Assembly: GCA_910587155.1 (NCBI GenBank)
Contig: CAJULA010000011.1
Coordinates: 1-64,000, forward strand
Direction: 5' to 3'
Source of the DNA: an uncultured Lachnospiraceae bacterium
Lineage (GTDB): Bacteria; Bacillota; Clostridia; Lachnospirales; Lachnospiraceae
DNA length: 64,000 bases
Positions 53,539 to 61,824 of this stretch are shown in pieces. A program made the position numbers and the translations under genes. Each line of letters starts with the position of its first letter. Position 1 is the stretch's first letter. The notes under the pieces were generated by a model. That model made no database searches. It was not told the DNA's origin and saw only the letters and a list, made by a program, of their open reading frames with translations.

Positions 53539-53996
53539 TTGCAGGGAGGCTGATTCTCTTTGTGTTCGTACAGGCAGGCATGGATATTATCAAGAATCCG
53601 GCTGTTAAATTTTTTCATCATTGCAATTTCATCCGCTGAGAACCCTTCCAGCAAAATAGCAAGGAATCTTTCCTGCGCGGCTCTTCCCGCGCGGATGATT
53701 TCCAGAGCGGGCCCACAGATTGTAAGGTGGGCCGTTTTTTTATTATGGCCGCGGTATTCTTTTCTGATATAACCCTGCTGTTCCAGAAGCTTTACGGAAG
53801 CTGAGACATGGGACTTTGACAGATATCTGATCTCAATGATATCGGTGGCGGTGTCAAATCTGGGATTATTGGCCAGAAACAGAAGAATATCCAGCTCAAT
53901 CCGCGTAATCTGATAGCTGTCGCATATTTCTTCCACACATTTGCCGTAGAGTGTCTTGATTACGTTCTGGTGTTCCCAGGGATTGAGGGGTATCAT
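53514..53996 (-). CDS. MarR-family transcriptional regulator
   Basis: 160 residues with a winged helix: ITRIELDILLFLAN, then TDIIEIRYLSKSHVSASVKLLEQQGYIRKEYRGHNKKTAHLTI, containing recognition helix and wing. Start is ATG 53996 with AGAAGGA upstream; an in-frame start at 54098 lies beyond the promoter region and is rejected. A promoter (54071-54098, minus) and a palindrome (54108-54123) between it and the divergent YkuD-like gene suggest autoregulation and control of that gene. MarR proteins often respond to small aromatic or oxidising compounds; the signal here is unknown. Confidence 0.88.
   Translation of the reverse strand: MIPLNPWEHQNVIKTLYGKCVEEICDSYQITRIELDILLFLANNPRFDTATDIIEIRYLSKSHVSASVKLLEQQGYIRKEYRGHNKKTAHLTICGPALEIIRAGRAAQERFLAILLEGFSADEIAMMKKFNSRILDNIHACLYEHKENQPPCNHSEASVN
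53710..53741 (+). terminator. Plus-strand terminator lying inside marR
   Basis: GGCCCAC (53710-53716) pairs with GTGGGCC (53727-53733) and is followed directly by GTTTTTTT. It is oriented for the converging chemoreceptor transcript and sits about 170 bases past that gene, within the coding sequence of marR. Confidence 0.65.
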
Positions 53997-54070
53997 GCTG
54001 TTAGTCCTTCTTTCTTTTCCGGCGGCAGAGTAGCAGAAAGTCACTTTGCCATGACTGATTACAGTAAATA

Positions 54071-54098
54071 ATTTTAGGCCATGGGAGGTATTTGTCAA
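54071..54098 (-). promoter_or_regulatory. Promoter of marR
   Basis: On the minus strand TTGACA (54098-54093) and TAAAAT (54076-54071) are 16 bases apart. Confidence 0.6.
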
Positions 54099-54107
54099 GA
54101 AAAATGT

Positions 54108-54123
54108 GATTACTTACGTAATC
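54108..54123. promoter_or_regulatory. Short palindrome between marR and the YkuD-like gene (possible MarR operator)
   Basis: GATTAC and GTAATC are separated by four bases, between the two divergent promoters. The size and AT content suit a MarR-family site; assignment is inference. Confidence 0.45.
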
Positions 54124-54140
54124 GCGTCATGCATTATCTA

Positions 54141-54168
54141 TTGATTTTCCGGAGGCAGATGTTATACT
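54141..54168 (+). promoter_or_regulatory. Promoter of the YkuD-like gene
   Basis: TTGATT (54141-54146) and TATACT (54163-54168), 16 bases apart, divergent from the marR promoter. Confidence 0.55.
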
Positions 54169-54190
54169 TTAAAAAAGGAGAGAGAAGGAT

Positions 54191-55036
54191 ATGTTAAAAT
54201 ACAGAGGAGCCGCTGTCAGTGCAGCGGCAATTACAGGTGCTGCTTTCATGCTGTCTTTTTGCGCAACGGTATGTGCGGCAGAGCCGGCCCGGACCGGCGG
54301 GGCGGGAGAGATAGCTGCCGCAGAGACACAGGAGGCCCCGGCAGAGTTATCGGCCGCTGCCTGTGGGGTGATGGCGACTTTTGACGTGAATCTTTTCAGG
54401 CTGCCTCAGGAGGCCCGTATGCTGGTAGTGGTAGAGGGGCTCGCCGGCAGTTATTGCGGCGTATATGCGTATGAACTGACCGGGGAGGGCTGGATGCTGC
54501 GTATGTGTACGCCGGGAATCATGGGACGCAATGGTATGAGCAGTCATCGGACTGTGGGGGATAAGACGACACCGGTGGGACTGTTTCAGCTGAATACGCC
54601 TTTTGGACAGTGTGCGCCCCGGGAAGGCTTTCCCGAGGACTATATTCAGGTAAATAAATCGCATGTATGGTCGGACAGCAAAAACCGGCTTGTGGAAGAC
54701 GCCGGGGAAGGCGGGGAGCATGTGGGCCGCGCGGGATATGCCGGACACTATGATTATGTCCTGGATGCGGGATTTAACAGAAACGCGGTTCCGGGACAGG
54801 GCTCTGCGCTGTTTCTGCATTGTCTGAAAGAATCGGCGGTGGATACGTCGGGCTGTGTGGCGATCCCGAAAGAATGTATGGCACAGATCATGTGTCTGTA
54901 TGGCACATACGGTAACGGCGCATGCTATATCGCCCAGGCGCCGGCCGGAGGGTTTGGCGCTGTATATGACAGCTATGGGGCAAATAACGGACTGTCGCCG
55001 GATGGATGGGAGCAGACAGTATGGGGGATAAACTGA
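54191..55036 (+). CDS. Secreted YkuD-like L,D-transpeptidase
   Basis: 281 residues. A signal peptide ends around the TVCAAEP site near residue 30, and an Ala/Glu-rich spacer follows. The catalytic region, about residues 125-245, has TTPVGLFQLN, the histidine in FLHCLKES near 209 and the nucleophile in TSGCVAIP (cysteine about 221), a COG3786/YkuD arrangement. Such enzymes cross-link or trim peptidoglycan stems. ATG 54191 follows AAGGAGAGAGAAGG. The last 16 bases overlap the lipase gene, so the two are coupled. Confidence 0.85.
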   Translation: MLKYRGAAVSAAAITGAAFMLSFCATVCAAEPARTGGAGEIAAAETQEAPAELSAAACGVMATFDVNLFRLPQEARMLVVVEGLAGSYCGVYAYELTGEGWMLRMCTPGIMGRNGMSSHRTVGDKTTPVGLFQLNTPFGQCAPREGFPEDYIQVNKSHVWSDSKNRLVEDAGEGGEHVGRAGYAGHYDYVLDAGFNRNAVPGQGSALFLHCLKESAVDTSGCVAIPKECMAQIMCLYGTYGNGACYIAQAPAGGFGAVYDSYGANNGLSPDGWEQTVWGIN

Positions 55037-55833
55037 AATATCCGCTGCTGCTTGTGCATGGCATGGGGTTTCGGGACAGCAGACGGCTTAATTATTGGGG
55101 CAGGATTCCGGCCAGGCTGGAGGCGATGGGATGCCGCGTTTATTATGGCGGACAGGACAGCAACGGTACGATAGAAGCCAACGGCGCGTTTCTGGCAGAG
55201 AGGATAAGGGAGATCACAGAGGAAGCAGGGGTATCCAGGTTACATGTGATAGCACATTCCAAAGGCGGACTCGATATGCGATATGCGATTTCCACACTGG
55301 GCATGGCGGAGTCGGTCGCTTCTCTGACGACCATCAGCACGCCGCATCATGGCTCCCGGACTGTGGACCGATTATTGAAACTGCCGGATTTCCTGGTTCG
55401 GTTTGCGGCGGGGGTGTGGGATGCCTGGCTGCGGATCTGCGGGGATAAAAACCCTTGCGCCTATGAGGTATTCCATACATTTACGACCGGCGCGGCAAGA
55501 GAATTTAACCGTGCAAACCCTGATCAGCCGGGGGTATATTATCAGAGCTATGCTTTTGTGATGCGCCATGTCTGGAGTGATATGTTTTTATTTGTGCCGG
55601 GTATGGTGGTGAAACTGCTGGAAGGTCCCAATGATGGCCTGCTGCCGCCGTCGTCTGCCGTATGGACGAATTTTCGCGGGGTGATAACCGGCAATTCGTG
55701 CAGAGGGATATCACACTGTGATGAAGTGGATATGAGAAGGAGAAAACTGACGACGCGCTGTGGCGACGGGGTCAGTGATATTGTGGAATTTTATGCGGAT
55801 ATCGTACAGGATCTGCAGGCCAGGGAGCTGTGA
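55021..55833 (+). CDS. Lipase/esterase of the alpha/beta-hydrolase fold
   Basis: 270 residues, without a signal peptide. The oxyanion LLVHGMGFRDS opens the fold; the nucleophile serine is about residue 80 in VIAHSKGGLD; an aspartate in GPNDGLLPPSSA and a histidine in ISHCDEVDM complete a plausible triad. This resembles family I triacylglycerol lipases. ATG 55021 lies nine bases after GGAG; an ATG at 55006 is possible. It overlaps the YkuD-like gene, so a cell-envelope lipid substrate is a reasonable guess, but the protein appears to be cytoplasmic. Confidence 0.82.
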   Translation: MGDKLKYPLLLVHGMGFRDSRRLNYWGRIPARLEAMGCRVYYGGQDSNGTIEANGAFLAERIREITEEAGVSRLHVIAHSKGGLDMRYAISTLGMAESVASLTTISTPHHGSRTVDRLLKLPDFLVRFAAGVWDAWLRICGDKNPCAYEVFHTFTTGAAREFNRANPDQPGVYYQSYAFVMRHVWSDMFLFVPGMVVKLLEGPNDGLLPPSSAVWTNFRGVITGNSCRGISHCDEVDMRRRKLTTRCGDGVSDIVEFYADIVQDLQAREL

Positions 55834-55878
55834 GGCGGGCGGGAATCAAAAGGGTGTACAGGAAAGAGGGGGAAATGT

Positions 55879-56490
55879 ATGGAACAGTCGGGAGAAGGAT
55901 TTGTATGGCTTTCGCAATGTCTCATGATGGATGAGTATGTACTCTGGCGGGGGAGGCCGGTGCAGGGCAGAATCTTTACCGGGCGGGATGTTTTTATGAT
56001 TCCGTTCAGTATTATGTGGGGAGGGTTTGCCATATTCTGGGAACTTTCCGCCGTTTTGTCGGGCGCACCCGTTTTTTTCAGACTCTGGGGTATCCCTTTT
56101 GTCCTTGTGGGGCTGTATATGATGGTGGGACGTTTTTTTGTGCAGGCTTATGTGCTGAAACGGACCTTTTATGCCATAACCAACCGCCGGGTGCTGCAGT
56201 GCAGGTGCGGGCGGATCGTGTCCATGAATACGGACCGGCTGCCGGAAGTGCATATGACGGTGCATAAGGACGGGTCAGGCACGCTGGCATTTGACCGCTA
56301 TGGCAGGGGGAGCTCCCGGTATATATGGGGAAACGGAGTCTTTGCGGATGCGTCGGGAAAGGGAGGCATGGTGGATCCCATCCTGGAAAATATCCCCGAT
56401 GTCAACCGCGTATACCGGATTTTGATGGGGCAGGAGCCGGGAGCGGGACTGGTGACGCCCGGCAGTACGTGGATGGAAGGAAGAAAGTAG
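55879..56490 (+). CDS. Bacterial PH-domain-like membrane protein
   Basis: 203 residues. Two adjacent hydrophobic segments (about residues 35-90) precede a domain starting YAITNRRVLQ, the opening characteristic of bacterial PH-like (bPH_2) domains. Function is not known; such domains often bind lipids or other proteins at the inner face of the membrane. ATG 55879 follows AGAGGGGGAAA. It lies 45 bases after the lipase and 33 before the thioesterase in the same direction. Confidence 0.7.
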   Translation: MEQSGEGFVWLSQCLMMDEYVLWRGRPVQGRIFTGRDVFMIPFSIMWGGFAIFWELSAVLSGAPVFFRLWGIPFVLVGLYMMVGRFFVQAYVLKRTFYAITNRRVLQCRCGRIVSMNTDRLPEVHMTVHKDGSGTLAFDRYGRGSSRYIWGNGVFADASGKGGMVDPILENIPDVNRVYRILMGQEPGAGLVTPGSTWMEGRK

Positions 56491-56523
56491 CAGCGGTTTT
56501 ACCGAGTAAGCAGGAGATGGTAT

Positions 56524-56970
56524 ATGAAAGTATATGAGACATTACACCTGGTCAAAACGGAGGACTTGAATCACCATGGAACATTGTTTGCCGCGAGAGC
56601 GGCGGCATGGTTTATAGAGGCGGCCTTTACGGCGGCGGGCTGTGTATGCGGGAGCAGTGAGGGCATTGTATGCAGGAACCTGCACACGATGTCGTTTCAG
56701 AAACCGGTACAAAATGGCACGATACTCCGGTTCCTGGCACGGGTGGCCGCCGTCGGCAGCAGCAGTTTTATGGTGATGGTCAGGGCTGTGGACGCGGCGA
56801 ACGGTGATCTTTATATAGAAGGAGCGGTTACTTTTGTGACAATAGAAGAAGGCGGGAAGAAACGTGCCCATCATATTACGCTGGACGATACCGCGGATGA
56901 GGAAGAGGCGCGCGAGCGCCGGGAGGCAGAACGGATCAGAAAAAGGGCGCGTACCGGTGCCGTGACATAA
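56524..56970 (+). CDS. Hotdog-fold acyl-CoA thioesterase
   Basis: 148 residues. The segment EDLNHHGTLFAARAAAWFIEAAF at residues 13-35 matches the active-site helix of ACOT-type hotdog thioesterases (N-H-x-G-x-L-F). The usual GG after LF is AA here, while the glutamate before AA is kept. The C-terminus (about residues 125-148) is a charged Glu/Arg helix beyond the fold. It hydrolyses acyl-CoA thioesters; chain length is unknown. ATG 56524 follows AGGAGATGG. Its TAA stop is the first triplet of repeat copy 3. Confidence 0.82.
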   Translation: MKVYETLHLVKTEDLNHHGTLFAARAAAWFIEAAFTAAGCVCGSSEGIVCRNLHTMSFQKPVQNGTILRFLARVAAVGSSSFMVMVRAVDAANGDLYIEGAVTFVTIEEGGKKRAHHITLDDTADEEEARERREAERIRKRARTGAVT

Positions 56971-57000
56971 GTAAGTGCTGATTAAATCAGCGTTTCCTTA
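56968..57000 (+). repeat. 33-bp palindromic repeat, copy 3
   Basis: Same orientation as 2356-2388, differing at a few positions; core GCTGATTAAATCAGC. Its first three bases are the thioesterase stop codon. Confidence 0.85.
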
Positions 57001-57029
57001 AATCAGGGTCAGGAAAGGAAGGACAGAAA

Positions 57030-57386
57030 ATGAGTGCATATTTTTTATGGTATCCCAGGTGCAGCACATGCCAGAAAGCAAAAAAATGGCTGGATGACAA
57101 TCACATCGCTTATGAGGCCAGAGATATCAAGGCAGATCATCCCAGTGCGGAGGAGTTAAAAGCATGGTATGATAAAAGCGGACTGGAACTGAAACGGTTT
57201 TTCAATACAAGCGGACAACTGTATCGCTCGATGAATCTGAAAGATAAGCTGCCCGATATGTCGCTGGAGCAGCAGCTGGAACTGTTGGCAACGGACGGTA
57301 TGCTTGTGAAAAGGCCGTTGCTGATTACGGAAGATACGGTGCTGGCCGGGTTTCGGGAAACGGCCTATGCACAGGCACTGAGGTAG
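57030..57386 (+). CDS. ArsC/Spx-family thioredoxin-fold protein
   Basis: 118 residues. The N-terminal CSTC motif at about residues 11-14 (WYPRCSTCQKAKKWLDD) and the late KRPLLITEDTVLAGF region place it in the Spx/MgsR/YffB branch of the arsenate-reductase-like family. No ars genes are near. The family includes the RNA-polymerase-binding stress regulator Spx and enzymes of unknown substrate; the sequence does not decide. ATG 57030 follows AGGAAAGGAAGG. It is 6 bases before the next gene. Confidence 0.85.
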   Translation: MSAYFLWYPRCSTCQKAKKWLDDNHIAYEARDIKADHPSAEELKAWYDKSGLELKRFFNTSGQLYRSMNLKDKLPDMSLEQQLELLATDGMLVKRPLLITEDTVLAGFRETAYAQALR

Positions 57387-57392
57387 AAACAG

Positions 57393-58550
57393 ATGAAATC
57401 GGAAAAGAGAAGATGGCGCGGGTATCTTGGGCTGCTGGCCGCCTTTGTGCTGCTTGCGGGCGTGGGTACGGCCGCAGGCACATTGCCGGAAGGGAGTGTG
57501 GCCAGGGCGGCGCCGGCGGCGGGCGGGAAGGACGAGGACAGTTCCAAAGCGGAAATCCATTTCCTGGATGTGGGACAGGGAGATGCCACACTGATCCGGT
57601 GCGGCGACCACGCCATGCTGATCGACGCCGGGGACAATGACAAAGGGACCGCGGTGCAGCTTTACCTGAACAAACAGGGGATTAAAAAGTTGGATTATCT
57701 GGTGCTGACACATCCTGATGCAGATCATATCGGCGGCGCCGACGTGGTAATCAGTAAGTTTACCATAGGCAGGGTGTTTATGGCTGATTATGAGAAGGAT
57801 AATAAGACATACCGGGAAGTGATCCAGGCGCTTGCGGATAAAAATCTGACGTGGAGCACACCGCGTCCGGGTACGACCTATACGCTTGGCACGGCAAAGT
57901 TTACGATTCTGGCGCCGCTGAAAACCTATGAGGATCCGAACAATTCTTCCATTGCCCTGCTCTTTCAGAACGGCGGTAATACCTTTCTCTTTACCGGTGA
58001 CGGGGAAGAGGAGGCCGAGAGCGACATAGGCAAAAGCGGGCGCAGTGTAAAGGCAGATGTGTACAAGGCAGGGCATCATGGCAGCGATACCGCTTCCAGT
58101 GAAGCTTTTTTAGACGCAGTGGATCCTGCGTTTGCCGTGATCAGCTGCGGAGAAGGCAATTCCTATGGACATCCGCATGCGGCGGTGCTGAATGCTTTGC
58201 GTGCCAGGGGTGTTAAAGTATTCCGTACCGATGAGCAGGGAAGCATCATAGCCTGGTCTGACGGCAGTGAAATTACCTGGAACTGTGCGCCTTCCGATAC
58301 CTGGCAGACCGGTGAGCGAACCGCCTCTGCTTCACAGAAGCAGACGGCAGAGAGCGGGGGTGGGAAGCCGGCCGGGAAAAGTGCCGATTCTACTGCCAGG
58401 GGGCTCTATATCGGCAATCGGAATAACGGCAAACTTCACCGTGCCACCTGCAGGCGGCTCCCGGAAGAAGAGAACCGGGTTGTTTTTGATACAAGGCAGG
58501 AGGCTGTCAATGCCGGATATGACGATCCCTGTAAACTATGTAAACCGTAA
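57393..58550 (+). CDS. Secreted ComEC-like metallo-beta-lactamase-fold hydrolase
   Basis: 385 residues. A hydrophobic signal segment (about residues 9-32) precedes a metallo-beta-lactamase domain resembling the C-terminal domain of ComEC: EIHFLDVGQGDATLI, the metal motif LTHPDADHIGG near residue 108, LLFQNGGNTFLFTGD, and KAGHHGS. The C-terminal 45 residues (YIGNRNNGKLHRATCRRLP onward, ending CKLCKP) form an Ada-type zinc-binding motif with cysteines and a histidine. Stand-alone proteins of this kind may degrade extracellular DNA or nucleotides, or other phosphodiesters. Start ATG 57393 has no strong ribosome site (GGTAGAAACAG), so it may rely on coupling. Confidence 0.85.
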   Translation: MKSEKRRWRGYLGLLAAFVLLAGVGTAAGTLPEGSVARAAPAAGGKDEDSSKAEIHFLDVGQGDATLIRCGDHAMLIDAGDNDKGTAVQLYLNKQGIKKLDYLVLTHPDADHIGGADVVISKFTIGRVFMADYEKDNKTYREVIQALADKNLTWSTPRPGTTYTLGTAKFTILAPLKTYEDPNNSSIALLFQNGGNTFLFTGDGEEEAESDIGKSGRSVKADVYKAGHHGSDTASSEAFLDAVDPAFAVISCGEGNSYGHPHAAVLNALRARGVKVFRTDEQGSIIAWSDGSEITWNCAPSDTWQTGERTASASQKQTAESGGGKPAGKSADSTARGLYIGNRNNGKLHRATCRRLPEEENRVVFDTRQEAVNAGYDDPCKLCKP

Positions 58551-58617
58551 ACGGAAAAGCGAGGCGCAGCAATTGCCAAAACCTTCAGGGATTGTATCAT
58601 GAAAGGAAACGACACAA

Positions 58618-59010
58618 ATGGACAGGAATCAGCAGGACAGACAACAAAGACTCTATGAATTTATTACATTACTCTGCCGGCATGCGGGAGAGGGGACAGC
58701 CTTTTTGCGGGAATTTTGGGAGACTCTCAGCCAGGATGAGGAGATATCGCAGGAGCTGTTCCATTATATGGAAACGGGGCAGTTTGCCTGCAAGGCGTTG
58801 GTCAGAGGATATACCGTGGTTGATATCATGGTCTGGCAGATTGATCATTTCAAGGCCAGACTGGACAGAAGGGAGCCGGGGATGGGCGATAACGGCGATA
58901 AAATGCTGCTGATGGCCTTTGACACATTTTTAAAAATGAAAAAAGAACCGGAAAAATATGTACGGATGATGCAGGGAGAGACCGGTACGGATTATCCTGA
59001 CAAATATTAA
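58618..59010 (+). CDS. Small helical protein of unknown function
   Basis: 130 residues, predicted soluble and largely alpha-helical with balanced charge. I recognise no family. Segments such as EFITLLCRHAGEGTAFLREFW and GYTVVDIMVWQIDHFKA have amphipathic spacing. ATG 58618 follows GAAAGGAAAC. It is 67 bases after the ComEC-like gene and 20 before pilT, in the same direction and with similar composition, so it is likely a real gene co-transcribed with pilT. Confidence 0.7.
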   Translation: MDRNQQDRQQRLYEFITLLCRHAGEGTAFLREFWETLSQDEEISQELFHYMETGQFACKALVRGYTVVDIMVWQIDHFKARLDRREPGMGDNGDKMLLMAFDTFLKMKKEPEKYVRMMQGETGTDYPDKY

Positions 59011-59030
59011 GCGGCCACAGGGAGGCAGAG

Positions 59031-60023
59031 ATGATAGTAACGATTGAGGAGATATTGACAGATGCGATGAAAGCAGGCGCTTCTGATGTACATATTACGG
59101 TTGGGACTTCTCCGAGGATGAGAGTGGACGGAAAACTGACAGCTATGTCATATCCGGGGCTGGCTGCCTCGGATACGCTTTCCATGCTGATCTCTGTGAT
59201 GACAGAGAGTCAGCGCAGCCAGTTCGAAGAGAAGGGCGAATATGATCTGGCTTTTTCGATCCGGGGCGTCGGACGCTTCCGTGTCAATGCCTACAAGCAG
59301 CAGGGCAGTGTGGCTATGGCCGTACGCCTTGTAAAAGCCGACGTACCTTCTCCCGAAGCCCTGGGACTGCCTGCGTCAGTGGCAGAATTATATCAAAAGC
59401 AAAAAGGTATTATCCTTGTGACCGGACCTTCCGGCAGCGGCAAATCCGCTACCCTGGCGGCGCTGACCGGCCTGATTAACAGCCAGCGGGAGACACATAT
59501 CGTCACGCTGGAAAACCCGATCGAATATCATCATGAGCATGAGCGCTCCATCGTCAGCCAGCGTGAAATCGGCCTGGACTGTCCTGATTATGTCTCGGCG
59601 CTGGAATCCGTACTGCGGGAAGATGCCGATGTGATTCTGGTGGGCGAAATGCGTGATCTGGAAACCATTGGTGCGGTGATTACCGCGGCGGAAACCGGAC
59701 ATCTGGTTCTGACATCTCTGCATACCGCCGGTGTGGTCAACTCCGTGGAGCGTATGATAGACCTGTTTCCGACATACCGCCAGCAGCAGATACGCATCCG
59801 TCTGGCCGGTGTGCTGGAAGCTGTCATTTCGCAGCAGCTTCTGCCTGATCCGTCCGGCGTGGGGCGGCGGGCCGCCTTCGAGGTGCTGCATGTTCTGCCC
59901 GCCGTCCGCAGGCTGATCCGTGAAGGACAGACGGCCCGTCTTACTGCCGTCATGAAAGCGGGCCGCCAGTTTGGTATGATTACCATGGAGGAAGCGGTGG
60001 CGGAGCTGACGGGAGATCAATAA
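59031..60023 (+). CDS. pilT: PilT-type pilus retraction ATPase
   Basis: 330 residues, close to PilT length of about 345-370. It powers disassembly of type IV pili at the inner face of the membrane. N-terminal ASDVHITVGTSPRMRVDG, Walker A GPSGSGKSA near residues 132-140, the Asp and His boxes (VTLENPIEYHHEH, GHLVLTSLHTAG), and a PilT-style late AVRRLIREGQ are present. ATG 59031 follows GGGAGGCAGAG. No pilin or assembly gene is next to it in the window. A hairpin with AATTTCGCA arms (60022-60049) follows. Confidence 0.9.
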   Translation: MIVTIEEILTDAMKAGASDVHITVGTSPRMRVDGKLTAMSYPGLAASDTLSMLISVMTESQRSQFEEKGEYDLAFSIRGVGRFRVNAYKQQGSVAMAVRLVKADVPSPEALGLPASVAELYQKQKGIILVTGPSGSGKSATLAALTGLINSQRETHIVTLENPIEYHHEHERSIVSQREIGLDCPDYVSALESVLREDADVILVGEMRDLETIGAVITAAETGHLVLTSLHTAGVVNSVERMIDLFPTYRQQQIRIRLAGVLEAVISQQLLPDPSGVGRRAAFEVLHVLPAVRRLIREGQTARLTAVMKAGRQFGMITMEEAVAELTGDQ

Positions 60024-60049
60024 TTTCGCATCTTTTTTCTTGCGAAATT
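60022..60049. terminator. Hairpin after pilT
   Basis: AATTTCGCA (60022-60030) pairs with TGCGAAATT (60041-60049) around a T-rich loop. It may end the pilT message, though it overlaps the next promoter. Confidence 0.5.
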
Positions 60050-60068
60050 TTGTACATTCCTATATAAT
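60040..60068 (+). promoter_or_regulatory. Promoter of comM-dprA
   Basis: TTGCGA (60040-60045) and TATAAT (60063-60068), 17 bases apart. It gives a leader of about 130 bases that contains a 9-bp stem (60094-60102 with 60123-60131) enclosing a GC-rich loop. Confidence 0.65.
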
Positions 60069-60207
60069 ACCCTTACAGGATTTCCCTGTATCTTATTCCG
60101 GCGGCGGGCGGCAGACCCCGGGGCCGGAATACTTTTCCAAAGTCTGTCCGTCTTTTGCGGCGATCGCTGCATATTTTCACATCAGTCCGAATAAAAAAGG
60201 AGAGAGC

Positions 60208-61824
60208 ATGTTCAATACGATTATTTCAGGTGCTTTCTGCGGGATCGACAGTTATCTTGTACAGGTGGAGGTTGATATATCCCAGGGCCTTCCGTGTATG
60301 GAGATGGTAGGTTGTCTGAGCAGGGAGGCGGGGGAGGCAAAGCAGAGGATACGGGTGGCACTGCGAAATACCGGTGTCTGTCTGCCGCCTTCGAGGATTA
60401 CCATTAATTTATCACCGGCAGACCGTTATAAGTCCGGTACGGCTTTTGATCTGCCTGCGGCAGTGGGGCTGCTGGTTTCCATGGGCTTAGTGGAGGCTGC
60501 GGCGACAAAGGGGATTCTGTTTGTGGGAGAACTGGGGCTGGGCGGAGAGCTGAAACCGGTCAGAGGGATTCTTCCCATCATGCGTGCCGCTGCCAGTGCG
60601 GGGATTGCCGCCTGTATCGTCCCCCGGGGAAACGGCAGAGAGGCGTCCGCCCAGGAGGACATAAGGGTCTATGAGGCAGATCATATCTCACAGGTAAGAG
60701 CGGCATTGCAGGCGGGACTGCAGCCGGGCGGTGAGGAGAAGTCGGGGCTTGGAAGAGTGCAAATGGACAGGAAGGGGGATGGGACATGTATCCTGTCCGC
60801 CGTCCGGCCGGGCAGGGAAGGAGAAGGGAGCCCGACAAAAGAACGGGAAGGGGAGGCATCCGAAGACTTTGCGGAAATCGTCGGACAGGACAGCGTCCGG
60901 CGGGCGGCAGAGATTGCGGCTGCCGGTTTTCATCATATGCTTATGATCGGGCCGCCCGGCAGCGGCAAGACGATGATAGCCAGGCGGATGCCATCCATCC
61001 TGCCGCCGCTCTCAAAGGAGGAGAGCCTGGAGGTGTCGGCCATCTACAGTGTGTGCGGCAGGCTCAGGGACGGCAGGATATTGGAAAAGCGCCCTTTTCT
61101 GGCTCCTCATCATACGGCTACGGGCGCTGCCGTAATCGGAGGCGGGCGCCTTCCCATGCCGGGGGCCGTCAGCCTGGCCCATCGCGGCATCCTGTTTCTG
61201 GATGAATTGCCGGAATTTAAGAGAAGTATCCTGGATATGCTCCGCCAGCCTCTGGAAGAGCGGAAAGTACAGATCGCCAGAACCTATGGCAATATGGAAT
61301 ACCCGGCGGATTTTATGCTGGTAGGGGCCATGAATCCCTGCCCCTGTGGCTATTATCCACACGATCGGTGCAGATGCAGCAAGGCGCAGACGGATCGTTA
61401 TCTGAGCCGTGTATCAGGACCGATTCTGGATCGGATGGATCTGTGTGTGGAGGTGCCGGGTGTGGAACGCAGGAAACTGTTTTGCCGGGAAAAGGGAGAG
61501 AGCAGTGCGGCCATCCGCAGGCGTGTTCTGGCGGCCAGAGCAATACAGGAGAAGAGATTTAAGAGCAGTCTGCGTTTTAACGGGGAGATGGGAGTCGGGG
61601 AGATTGAAAAGTACTGCGTCCTGGAGCGGGAGAGCGAGAGAAAGCTGCGCCATATTGCCCAGACCTGCGGCCTGAGTCTGCGTGCCTGCCATAAAATACT
61701 GCGCACAGCCCGCACGATTGCTGATCTGGAAGGCGAAGAACCGGTTCGTATGCGTCATATTCATGAAGCGGTATATTATCGCCTGTCGGCAGGCACCTAC
61801 TGGGACAGGAGGGAGGAGGTATGA
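60208..61824 (+). CDS. comM: ComM/YifB-type Mg-chelatase-like helicase
   Basis: 538 residues, some 30 longer than most relatives. An N-terminal domain (VDISQGLPCMEMVG, INLSPADRYKSG) is joined to an AAA+ core with Walker A IGPPGSGKTMIARR near residues 247-260 and Walker B ILFLDELPEF, and a CPCGYY motif. The extra residues form a charged linker at about 175-215. ComM drives branch migration when single-stranded donor DNA is integrated during transformation. ATG 60208 follows AAGGAGAGAG; the long frame from 60040 is cut by the promoter. It overlaps dprA by four bases. Confidence 0.93.
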   Translation: MFNTIISGAFCGIDSYLVQVEVDISQGLPCMEMVGCLSREAGEAKQRIRVALRNTGVCLPPSRITINLSPADRYKSGTAFDLPAAVGLLVSMGLVEAAATKGILFVGELGLGGELKPVRGILPIMRAAASAGIAACIVPRGNGREASAQEDIRVYEADHISQVRAALQAGLQPGGEEKSGLGRVQMDRKGDGTCILSAVRPGREGEGSPTKEREGEASEDFAEIVGQDSVRRAAEIAAAGFHHMLMIGPPGSGKTMIARRMPSILPPLSKEESLEVSAIYSVCGRLRDGRILEKRPFLAPHHTATGAAVIGGGRLPMPGAVSLAHRGILFLDELPEFKRSILDMLRQPLEERKVQIARTYGNMEYPADFMLVGAMNPCPCGYYPHDRCRCSKAQTDRYLSRVSGPILDRMDLCVEVPGVERRKLFCREKGESSAAIRRRVLAARAIQEKRFKSSLRFNGEMGVGEIEKYCVLERESERKLRHIAQTCGLSLRACHKILRTARTIADLEGEEPVRMRHIHEAVYYRLSAGTYWDRREEV

